NCBI GenBank assembly: GCA_002778215.1
Contig: PCDM01000018.1
Span: 2,232,001-2,296,000 of the forward strand
DNA: 64,000 nt
DNA from: Esteya vermicola
Lineage: Eukaryota; Ascomycota; Sordariomycetes; Ophiostomatales; Ophiostomataceae
Direction of reading: 5' to 3'
A program made the position numbers and the translations under genes. Positions 35,801-47,019 of this stretch are shown here, piece after piece. The notes under the pieces are model-generated. The model was given only the letters and a program-made list of their open reading frames with translations, was not told where the DNA came from and did not search any database. The first letter of the stretch is position 1. Each line of letters starts with the position of its first letter.

Positions 35801-36505
35801 TTTTATTATTAAGCCTTAGCTTTAAACTAACAAGTTTGTCTACTTTACTAGTATATAGTAATCTTAAGTTTAAAAGTGTTATAAACACTATTAGATTTAA
35901 TAATAAGTAGAAAGACCTATTATAAACGTAGCTTGTACTTTTTTAATATAAAAAGATAAAGTATAGTTAAAACTACGTTATACTATTAACTTAAGCCTAC
36001 ACTAAGCCTAGACGTTATAGTTTTTTGCTTTAACGTGTAAAACCCTACCGCTTAACACTTAAATATAGTCTACTACTATTATACTTTAAAGGATGGTCTA
36101 AATAGCTAGCTACTTTAACCACTGCCTATAAACGTTATAATAAAGCCTAAACAAGTCTTAAAGACCTTAAGAACTAACGTTAAAGCCAACTTTAGTATTA
36201 GTAGATAATAATAAGACGTTGTTTATTTAATATATTTAAAAACAAAGTAAAAGATGTAAATAAGTAATTAAGTAACTAGCCTTACTATTTTTTTCTTTTC
36301 TTTTTTATATTTCTTTAATTACTCTTTTCCTTTTCTATATCTTTATTCTTTCTTTCTTTTTAACTATTTTTATTCTTTTTTTATAAAAAAGTTTTTTTTT
36401 TTTTTTTTTTTACTATCTTTCTTTAATTTTCTTTTATTTAATCTACTTTTTTTTCTTTCTTTATCTCCCTTTAACTATACTTTTAAAGTAAAGTATAAGA
36501 AAGAG

Positions 36506-36877
36506 TAAGTGTAAAGTACGTACTACAACTAATATTATAGTACCTATACTTAAAATAAGAAGTAAATTAAATTAAGGCTTTACCTTAACACCTTCTACTT
36601 TAAAAAATATAAGTAGACAAGACGTAGCTACTAGAAAGATAAATAAATAGTAAGGAATTAAATAGACAAAATTAACTATACAAGCTTTATATATAACGCC
36701 TACAAGTACGTCTTCCTCCGTCCTTGCCTACTAGCAAGCCGCTTATAGAGCATGGTATAGGAGGAGGGACTATTAACTAATTAGTTAATAGTCCTTCTTT
36801 ATGCTATTCTACGTACTATGATAGTTGTTAGTAGTGTATGTGGTTATATATATGTGTGGTAGGTAGTTCTGTACTTA
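36506..36877 (+). repeat. 3' LTR of D1 (372 bp)
   Basis: TAAGTGTAAAGTACG...GTTCTGTACTTA, followed by ATAC. Its right half is less mutated than in the 5' LTR (TATGTGTGGTAGG kept). Palindrome at 36,767-36,794. Confidence 0.94.
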
Positions 36878-36881
36878 ATAC

Positions 36882-39800
36882 TATTTATAAAAAGTATAGA
36901 AACCTGTATATAGCTTAAGCTTGTTTATAGTATATAGCGAATATTTAAATAGAATAAGCTTAGCCCTTTATTATAAAATATTTATACTTTTTTTAGTATT
37001 AAAATAGCTTTTTTAAAAAAAGACGTTAATAGTTATAAGTAGTTTAATATTACTACTAAATTTACTTATTTAAGTTTATACCTTTTAAAAGAGTTATAAT
37101 AAGAATAAAAAAAAGAAAAAAACTTAAAAACTTTAAAGATTCCTTTAATAGTAGTGCTTTAAATAATAACGTAGTACTTAGAACCTTTTTATAAGGCACT
37201 TTTAAAAATATAACAATAATTAGTTAAAAAATTATAAACAATTCCTTTACTACTACTACTAGTCTTTTTAGTATTAATAAAGAAGATAGTTATTTAAGAA
37301 ATTAGCTAACTTATAAAGTTACACTTAAACTAGGTCTTAAAGGAGAGTATTTACTAACTTCTTAAACTTAGAATATAAAAAGAATATAGTAGAAACTTGT
37401 TTATTTAAGAATAAGCCTCTTTTTTTTATAACTATAGCTTACTTTTTATTTAAATAAGGCTAATATATAATTTTATAGTATTCTACCGCCTTACTAAGCT
37501 ATAATAAAAATAGAATATTGTATGTTTTAAGAATATAATAATTTCTTAAATATAAAAAAATAAAGTAAACATACTATAGATTAAGATAAACTAACGTTTT
37601 AATTATAGTATTAACCTTTTAACTAAGACTATATACTAGAATAGTATAGTTATAGGTTTATATATTAAAAATTACTTTACTACTTATACTAGTAAGACAA
37701 CTTTTTATAGTATTATAAACTATAAAGAATTAATAAGTTAAATAAGTACTATTACTTTAGTTATTTTTTACTACGCTTAAACTAACCTTACTTAAAATAA
37801 TAATACTATTATAATAACTATAAGTATAAGCTATAGTATAGTTAGTAATATGCACTACTTTTAGTTAATAAGTAGGACTTATCTAGTTTGTATAAGGACT
37901 ACGTCTTAGTTTAAAAAAACGTACCTTTATAGCTTAAAATTCTACTAACTATTAATATTCTTATATAAAACTAAGAACTAGTAGAAATTAACTTAAAGCC
38001 GCCTACTTAAAATACTTTTAATTTAAAGCTTTTTACTAGTAATACTAATACTAACTAAGTAGTTATACTAGTACTTAATATAATAAATAAAATAAATTTT
38101 AGTAAGATAGTGCTTTAAGTATTATAAAATATTTAAAAAATAAGGTTTTTTTATTTTAATACTACTATAACTAAGTATAAGGAATAGTACCTTTTTATAT
38201 AAAGTAAATATATATATTATTATAATATAAAGGACTTCCTTTAAGTAGTAAATAAAGCGTTTAAGTAAAATAATTTAAAAGTAAGATAAAAACCTATTTT
38301 TTAAAATATTTAAAAAAACTATTATAAAGAAGTACTTACTTAGTACTAAAAGTAATTAAGTAAATATAAACGTTAATACCTTATATTAAACTAGTAATTT
38401 ATAGCTTAAGTATTATATAAACAATTTACTATATATAGTACTAAAGTATAATAATAGCTTTAAAAACACGCCTTTACTAAAGAACTTTTATAAAATAGTA
38501 AAAATCTTTATACCTTTATAATAAAGGTTATTTAGTATAGTTATATATATAGTAATTAAGGCAAAATTTAAGGTTTTAAATATATATACTTAAAGCTTTT
38601 TCTTACTTTTTATACTATTATTCTTACCTTTTATAATAATTAACTATTAGTGCCTACTTAAATTTGTTATAAGATAAAGTATATATTTTAAAGAAAGCTT
38701 AAAAGCTAAAGACTATAAAAAAGGATAAAAAAGTATACTTTATAAATATAAAAGAGGAAAATAAGAATATATACTAGAATTAATATAATAATTAGTATAA
38801 ATTAGCTTATAAGAATAAAAAAGGAAGATTTAAATATAAGAATATATATTATAGTAATTTATATAAGTAATAATATAACTTAAACATAATTAAATAGTTA
38901 TATAAGTTATATAATTTTTAGTATAAAAAAAACTCCTTTTTTTATAGCTTAAAAACTTAAACTCTTCTCTTTTTTTATTAGACTTTATTTACTTAAACGT
39001 AACTACTTTTAAACGTTGCCTTTTATTAGACAATTTATAACTACTATATAAATAAAACAATGTTTAAAATAATGTTTATATTAAGTATAACTATAATATT
39101 ATAAAAAATCCTTTACTTTAATAATTTTATTAATTTACGCTATAGTAAGCGTATATATTTTACTTACTTAACTTAAGTAATAAAGATATATAAACTATAT
39201 ATATAAATAATAATAACTTTTATAATAAAATAAAATTACTTATTAAAGAAGGATATTTCTTTAATAATATTATTATAAAATTAACTAAGTAGTAGAAATT
39301 ATATATAGTAACCCTTTAAAAAAATAGTTACTACTATAAGAACGTATATTATATAGTAATACTTTAATAGAAGAATTTAACTTTTACTTAAATAAAAATT
39401 AATAAACTAAATATTTTCTTTTTTAAAAGTCTACTTTTTATAGTTAATACTAGCTTAATACTAGTAGAAGATTTATATCTTAACTATAACTATATATATT
39501 TCTAAGTATATATACGTTTTTTACTAGGTAGAAAGAATGTATTATACTACTTTAATATTAAAGTAAGTAGTAATATAGTTAATAAGGTATTTTTTAATAA
39601 ATATATTAATAATGTTAAAAGTTTACTATAAATTTAGTAATAAGTTATATTTATAGTATATTTACTTAGTTAAGTATAATAGAAACGTATATAAACGTAT
39701 ATTTTATATTATAGTTAATATTATTAATAAACTTAAGCTAAACTTACTTATTAGTATAAGTAATATATATACTTTAAGTATTAAAATTAACGTTAAAAAA

Positions 39801-40700
39801 GGAACTATTATTTTTTATAAAATTAAAAGCTTACTTATTTATAAATAAATATAAAAACCTTAAATCTACATTTATATTCTAACTAAAAAAGACACTATTA
39901 TACCGCTTATAATAAATATATTTATAACTGTATAATATTCTAAATTACACTATACTATTATTTATAACGTATAAAAAATAGTAGTAAACTATATCTTTAT
40001 TAAAGTAAAAAGTTATCTTTTTAATATAATACTTAAATGATCTTTATTCTATATAGTTATAATAAATAATATAATAATAAAGCTACTAGTTATTTAAAAA
40101 AACGCGTTTCTTAGTAAAAGTTTTAAAATAAATAATATATAAGATAATTTATATATTAATTATAAAAAAGCGTAGTATTTTATATTTACTTAAACTACTA
40201 TAAAAAAAGAAAATTTAAAGCTAAATTATATATATATTAGTATTTTAATATATAAACTATAAAAACTAAAGAATATTTTATTTAAAATAAATATTAATAA
40301 AGTAATAGTTTATATATAAAACGTTAACTTTAGTTAAAAGTTATATATACTTTTTTAAGAATTTTAATAACTTTTTATAAATAAAAGTATTATACTTATA
40401 CTAAAAGATTAAAAAATATATATTAACCTACTTAATAATTAGTAGTAAATTAAGACTATTATAAAAAAATATTCCTTTAGTATTTATAATAAATAAATAG
40501 TAAATAATACTTTTAACCCTTTTTATATTTTAAAAAAGCTTAAATAAATACTAAACTTTATACTTATTATATATTCTATCTTTATAGTATATTATAAAAA
40601 CGCTATAAAAAATCCTACTAAAAAAAAGTAAATAGTTATTAATATATAGTTATTAAATTATTTATATATACTTAATATTTACTTAATTTTTAATTAGTAA
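36882..40700 (+). pseudogene. E1 gag and early pol after the D1 insertion
   Basis: Positions 36,882 to about 37,470 match E3 reversed. Frames are broken throughout. I could not place the protease. The region is 5' of the recognised E1 reverse transcriptase. Confidence 0.55.
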
Positions 40701-41800
40701 GATATTATAAAAAGAATATATAAATATTGTTTTTTTTTTAGCTTAAATACTACTATATTCTTTTTTTAATTACTTATTTTTTATAATTATTATAATTATA
40801 TAGTAATTATTAATAATTATAGTCTTAAAAGATTAAATATAGTACTTATAAAATTTTAAAATTTATTAGTATTTATATAATAATTTATAAATAAACTTTT
40901 TTATAACTATTATAGTTTTATTAATATATATATTAATAATATTATAATTTTTAACTATATAATAAAGGAATATTTTAAACACTTATATACTATCTTTAAA
41001 ATACTTAATAAGACGTAGCTTTAAATATTAAAAAAGAAAACATTCTTTAAATTTTTTATAGTTTAACTTTTTAAATATAAGGTTAATAAAACTAGTATTT
41101 ATAAAACTAATAATTATATTACTACTTTTAAGAATATAAAAATACTTAATAATTTTAATAATTTTAGTATATATTTAAGTATAATTAAATTTCTTTATAC
41201 TAAAATATTATAGTATAACATTAAATTATAACTATTATAAGAATAAACAATAGCCTTTTAAAAAAAAGGAAAAGATAATAATAGCCTTATTAATAAGATA
41301 GAAAAAATATAAAGAAAAAGAGTAAGTAGTAAACTTATATTTAAATTTATAAATTAAGAATATAAGTTATTTTATATATTATAAAAGCACTTTTATAAGT
41401 AAATATAGTTATATTACTATAATTTAATAATTATAGTATTTATTAAGCTTAATACTTATAAAAAAGTATATAAACTTTATATATTTTAACTTAATAATGT
41501 TTAAAATAGAATTTTTATTCTTAATAAAAATATTTTTTAGTACTATTACTACTTAATTCTTTTTATATTATATACTATTAGTAATTAAAAAAAACTAAAT
41601 AAATTAATAAAAGTAAAAATTACTATATATATTTAGGCTAAAGTTAAGCTTTATAAAATAATTTAGTTTAATTAATATTTAGTAAATTTTATTATAGACT
41701 ATACACTATTAAAAGGGATTATTATATACTTATTACTTAAAATACTAAACCTTAATAAAGTAAATATTAAGCTTATAACTATAATAAATTACTTTATATA
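40700..41800 (+). pseudogene. E1 reverse transcriptase and RNase H remnant
   Basis: Core IYINNIIIF at about 40,920-40,950 is the degraded YIDDIVIFS. Downstream, EYFKHLYTIFKILNKT matches the EHI.HL..VF..L segment, and a YLSIIKFLYTKI stretch matches the YLGLTG-type segment that follows. This identifies a Gypsy lineage different from those of B and D. Confidence 0.78.
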
Positions 41801-44800
41801 GTTTTAACTTAATATTTTTTATATCTTTAGTATAGTAAACGTTGTCTTTAACGCCCTTTTTTAACTTTTTATATAAGTAAAAAAACGTATAAACTTAAAT
41901 AAAAGTATATTAAAAAATATTTACTTTATAACTAATAAAAACGGTTTTAAATATAATATTAGTATATTTTAAAATTTAAGATATTTTTACTAGTATAAAG
42001 TAGATAAATTTATATATTAAAACTAAGTGTATAGTAAAAGTTATATATAAATATACTTTATTATTAAGTAGTATATTATTAAAAAGTACTTTATAAACTA
42101 TATACTTAAACTAATATATCTAGCTTTATAAGATTAACTTTATAGTATATAAAAAAGCTGCCTTTTACTTAAACTATAATGTATTATAAATAATTTTCTT
42201 TATTATATATAGCTTATAAAACATTCTTAATTAGCTATTTTTAAGATTTATATAAAAATACTTTTTAATAAAGTTTATAATAAAACGTACTATTTTAGTA
42301 AAGTCTAAATATAGTATAATTTTAAAAATATTTTTATTTTATACTTATTAAAAATAATTTAAAAATATATTTAATAATATAAATTATATTATATTAATTA
42401 AATAGATTATAAGCTATTTAATAAGGAATTATATAATATTTATAACGTTATTATATCTTTTTATATAATTATTATAAATTTTATTACTAATTTATTAAAA
42501 GTTATAATAATTAGTATAATATAGTAAATACTTATATACAACTACTATAACGTACTTACTATAGTATTATACAAATTTTTAAAGAAAACTATATTATTAC
42601 TAGAATAAAAAGTATATACTATTAAATAATAAGCTTATATTCTTTTTTATAGTCTTTTTCTTTATAACTAAGAACTATTAATAAATATTATTTTTAATTA
42701 TAATTTTAAATTTATATTAGTACTATAGTATAAAATTTTTTATTTTTTTAAAACGTTATTTATATTTTTTATAGCCTACTACTTTTAAATAAATAGCCTT
42801 TTTAAAAGGAAGAATTAAATTATAAAAATTATAATAAAATATTTTATATATAGTAATTTAAATAAGCTATAAATAAACTTGTTTTTTACTTTATAATACT
42901 ATTTAAATAATATATATACAATAGTTATTAAAATATTATTAAATTAGTTACTTTATAGTATTTAGCTTAAATTTTTTATAAACCTTATTATAAAATATTT
43001 ACTTATAGTTTTAAATTCTACTATATAAGCTATACTATAGTAATAACGTTTTTATAAAGTAAAAAAACTTATTAATATTATTAGTATATTAATAAAACTT
43101 AAATATAATAATAAACACTTTTTTATCTTATTTAATCTAAGTAATATAGTATATTTATATTTATATTATAAATATTACCTATTAAAAAAACCTTTATAAA
43201 AATAGTCTTTATAATGTATAAGCCTATTTATAGTAAAAAGACAAGTTAAAAGCTAAGTATATTAGTTAAATTTCCTAGTATTATAAAAAGTATACTTAGT
43301 TGTATTTATAGCCTAGTTTTATAAGTTAGAGCAAGGTAAAGACGAATTTAAGTATAAAGTACCTTTACTAAAGCTAATTTATATTAATAAAAATTTAAAA
43401 AATAATAAATTTAAAATTAAGTATATTATAAAGTACTATATTTTAAAAAGAAAGAATATTTTACTACTTTAATTTTTTATTTAATAAATAAGATATTTCT
43501 TTATAAATAATTAATAGTTAATAAAGACTTTTTTTTTATTAAGTATTAAGAATTTACTTAATAAATATAAATAAAAGTATTTAAAAATTAAGTAATAATT
43601 ACTTTAAGCTTAAAACCTTTAAAAGGTGTAATTTACTATATTCTTTTAATAATAATAAGTAAGTAAATTTAATATACTACTTTTATTTATTTTTTTATTC
43701 TTTTATTTTTATAATTTTAATAAAGACGTTAGTTGTTTATAGTAACGTACTTTATTTACTTATTTACGCTTTTATATTTAAATTAAATAAATAAAGATTT
43801 CTTTTTAAATAAGGAAAAAATAGTATAAAATATATAAAAACTTTTTAACTTTATACTTATTTTACTTACTTTTACTATTTATAAATTAATTATATTATTA
43901 TTAAAATTTCTACTTAAAATTAATTAATTATTATACACCTTTTATACTTCTTTATAAAAAGCTCTTATAAGCTATATTTCTTAGCTTAATAAGAAATCTC
44001 TTATTAAGTAGCTACTATACCTTTAAAAAAGAAGCTACCTTTAACTCTTTTATATAATACGTATAACTATAATATAGCGCCTACAAGCTTAGTAAAGGCT
44101 AATAAATATAAAGAGCTTATAGCTCTTACTATTAAACGGTTAAAAATCTACTTTATAGGCGTATAAAAGGAATATATAAATTTTAACCTATATTAAGAAC
44201 TATAAGAAATAGTTTTTAAAATATTTAATAAGAAAAATACGTAGTATAACTAAATTTTATAAGTACTAATATATTAACGGATCTTAAAAAATATTATTTA
44301 TTATAAAAAGGCTACTACTAATAGTAAGGACCTTATAACTAAGCTACTTTTATATAAAAAGATTTTATATTATTACGTTTTTATAGAAAAGCTATTTAAA
44401 GGTATTTAATACTAGATAAAGTACTAATTAAAAATATACTAACTTTTCTTTCTTAATAAAAAAGGTAATTCTTAGCCTATTTATAAGGCTAAAATCCTTT
44501 TATATAAAAACGTATATAAAGAAGTTAAGCTAACAACCTTTATAAATATACCTATAATACTATAAACAGCTAAATTTCTTACTAAACGGTTTTTTTTAAA
44601 AAACAAATATATACACTAAAAAAGACCTTAATATTAAGCCTAGTATAAATATAAAAAAAGGAATATTATAAATTATTAAGTTACTTATTTAGTTTAAAAT
44701 AAAGACTAAGTAGGCACTATATAGCCTTTATAATAATCTTTACATAGAATAAACAGCCTATTAAAAGCTTAAAAAGGAATTCTACACATTTAAAAAGAAG

Positions 44801-45308
44801 GTTAAAAAAGAAATAAGTATAACGACTATTAGTAAGCGTCTAGCCTTTAAATTAAATCTACGCCTTAAAAAAGTAAAGAACCTATATTAAAAGGAACTCT
44901 TAACACTTAATCTTATACTTAGTACGCTTAAGAATTTAATAAAGCTAATAGTTATAAATAATACAAATATTAAAGAAATTTTTTATAATATAAGTAAAGT
45001 TATAAAAAAGACTAATTTTAAACAAGTTTCTTTAAGAGATAAAGTACTAGTAAATTTCTAATATAATAGTAAACAAGCGTAATATATATAAGTATAAAAA
45101 AAGATATAAAAAGTAAAACAAAACTTAAAAAATCCTTATAAAAATACAAAAAAACAAAGTATAAATAAAATAGAATTTTACTTTTTTATAGGCCTTTTAA
45201 CTATTTACTTATTTATATACAATATATAATATATAATAAAAATTAAAAAAAAGAGATAAAAGTTAGTCTAAATTAAGAATAATAAGATTTTACTCTAGCC
45301 TAAGCACT
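41800..45308 (+). pseudogene. E1 3' coding region, shared with E2
   Basis: From about 42,050 this is colinear with E2. An integrase is expected here but I did not find clear motifs. Around 44,100 the frame reads NKYKELIALTIKRLKIYFIGV*KEYINF, a coherent stretch of unknown identity. Confidence 0.5.
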
Positions 45309-45546
45309 TATTACTAGTAATATTTACTATAAAAAAAGAAATTCCTATAGTTTTTAAATAAATAATACAACTAACTTTATATCTATATACTTTTATACTA
45401 ATATATAAGAATTATACAGAATTATTAATATATTATAGTTACTTGCTTTATTTGTTTATTTCTTTTATTTAAGGTGTATATACTAAGAATAATATATAGT
45501 TGTTATTAGTGTATTTCCTCTTATAGTGGTAAACTAGCGCGTAATA
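45309..45546 (+). repeat. 3' LTR of E1 (238 bp)
   Basis: Starts TATTACTAGTAATATTTAC, ends GCGCGTAATA, followed by GGCAG. Confidence 0.92.
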
Positions 45547-45551
45547 GGCAG

Positions 45552-46060
45552 CTTTTAAAAAGATACTTTTAAATTATTAAACGTTATTTTAGTTAGTAAA
45601 GGGCTATAAATATAAGGATAAATTATTATAAATAGTAATTACTCTTATAAAGGTATTTATAAGGTTAGTACTATATACTACTATAACTAGGTAAAAGATA
45701 ACATTAACTTTATAATAACTAAATTATATACGTATAAATATATAAAGACAAGAATAGACTCTTATTCCTTTTATTAAAGAGGGGTATAGTAGTACTATAT
45801 AAATATAAGAGATGTTTATTAGTCTACTTATTCTAGCTAATTATAAGCAGCGTTTAAGGACCCTTTAAGGCCTACCCTTAGTATCTTAGAATAGCTTATT
45901 ACTATTTTATTTTTTAGTTAATTATAGTAGAACCTTAGTAGATTAAACACTTAACTAATTATAAAGGGATCTTATAAGGACTTTAGACGGTCTGTGTATA
46001 GTGCTTTAAATACGCTTAGTTATACGGCGTTTATAAGTAATTCTTATTAAAACTATAATA
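45552..46060. mobile_element. B2 (right part): short gag tail plus inverted leader and LTR
   Basis: 45,552 to about 45,650 continues the B2 gag, colinear with B1. From there to 46,060 the sequence is the reverse complement of the B2 leader and LTR at 21,814 to about 22,220. It ends CTATAATA, the inverted form of the left TGTTATAG. No matching target duplication is visible. Confidence 0.72.
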
Positions 46061-46642
46061 ATTATCTCCTTCCCTTTTTAAAGTTACTCTTAACTCTTAT
46101 TAGTAATAAGGTAACTAAAGGAAAAACTTAATAAGATAAAAGTGCCTTAGTACTTATAAGATAGTTGTTATATTATATTATTTATATTTATACATAGTAG
46201 TAGCCTTTATTATACTAACGTATTTAGTAAAGTTAATTAATATTAGTAATACTACTAAGGACTTTTTAAGCTTTATTTAAAGGTTATAAAGGGCTAGCCT
46301 ATATAATAAAGCTTATTATTAATATATATTAAGTATAGTAAATTTACTCTTACTTTATTTATAGTAAAATTTACTTTATTATATAAATATTATAAGTTTG
46401 TTTTTACTTATTTATAAAGTAAATTTTACTATATTATATAAATAGTACTTACTTCTTACTTCTTATATTACTAAAATTTATTATAGTAAGTAGTACTTTT
46501 AAGAGAAGAAGTAGAAATTATAAGACTATTAAATAGTTTAAAGACTACTTAATTCTTATTAATAGCCTATTATTTAGCTCCTTATTTATAATATAAACCT
46601 TTTTAAAGTACTTTAAAAAGACTTTTATACTTTAAAGCCTTA
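46061..46642. other. AT-rich stretch with clustered AGTAAATTTACT palindromes
   Basis: No gene. Near-palindromes at 46,337-46,348, 46,363-46,375 and 46,428-46,440, with a ~26-bp direct repeat 65 bases apart (46,364 and 46,429). May be a small non-autonomous element or simple sequence. Confidence 0.6.
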
Positions 46643-46646
46643 TTAC
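46643..46646. repeat. Target-site duplication TTAC (left) of D2
   Basis: TTAC before D2 and at 59,597-59,600 after it. Confidence 0.85.
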
Positions 46647-47019
46647 TAAGTACAGAACTACCTACTACATATATATATAACTACATACACTACTAACAAC
46701 TATTATAGTACGTAGAATAGTATAAAAAAGGACTATTAACTAATTAGTTAATAGTCCCTCCTCCTATACTATACTTTATAAGCGGCTTGCTAGTAGGCAG
46801 GAACGAAGGAAGACGCACTTGTAGGCGTTACACGTAAAACTTGTATAGCTAATTCTATTTATTAAATTCCTTACTATTTATCTGTCTTTCTAGTAGCTAC
46901 GTCTTGTCTACTTATACCTTTTTAAAGTAAAGGGTGTTAAGGTAAAGCCTTAATCTAATTTGCCCTTTATTTTAAGTATAGGTACTATAATATTAGTTGT
47001 AGTACGTACTCTATACTTA
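46647..47019 (-). repeat. 3' LTR of D2 (373 bp)
   Basis: Reverse orientation of the D1 LTRs. Palindrome at 46,730-46,757 is perfect. Confidence 0.93.

Larger units (their letters stand above)
31500..36505. other. D1 region between pol and 3' LTR (about 5 kb)
   Basis: Not explained by gag-pol. Contains a strong pyrimidine tract (32,830-33,250; purine-rich, Lys/Glu-coding on the minus strand), a conserved part colinear with D2 47,020-51,600, and a 75-bp tandem repeat at 35,602-35,800. A minus-strand gene is possible but unproved; stop frequency outside the purine tract is near random. Confidence 0.6.
23791..36877 (+). mobile_element. D1: 13.1-kb Ty3/Gypsy LTR retrotransposon
   Basis: LTRs of 374 and 372 bp, ends TAAGT...ACTTA (the RIP form of TG...CA), 4-bp duplication ATAC. 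Plus-strand pol is recognisable: LNYNQIKLTKKSKDITMF and YTLLQGATNLIAQF near 28,930-29,070, FFNNIIIKGLIFIYNNKE at 29,110-29,165 (PFLDDIGIKGP form), RNase H about 29,450-29,950 ending in FNFIIKYISSIKN, and integrase with LTFIYNL*VNSLIKKEHF near 30,755-30,810 and SKLKYK*QSLFYINIV near 31,240. Pol ends by about 31,500, leaving about 5 kb before the 3' LTR. Confidence 0.92.
23487..45546 (+). mobile_element. E1: complete Ty3/Gypsy element interrupted by D1
   Basis: LTRs of 238 bp at 23,487-23,724 and 45,309-45,546, flanked by GGCAG. Removing D1 and its duplication leaves about 8,969 bp. Plus-strand frames around 40,900-41,000 read SFINIYINNIIIFNYIIKEYFKHLYTIF, the Gypsy reverse transcriptase with YIDD as YINN, followed by an RNase H-like stretch to about 41,800. 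The gag zone is about 36,900-38,500. The region 42,050-45,308 is shared with E2. All frames contain RIP stops. Inserted in B2 gag. Confidence 0.9.

Noticed and set aside
35599..35910. 103-codon plus-strand frame
   Set aside because: Open only because of the 75-bp tandem repeat; low complexity and not open in D2.
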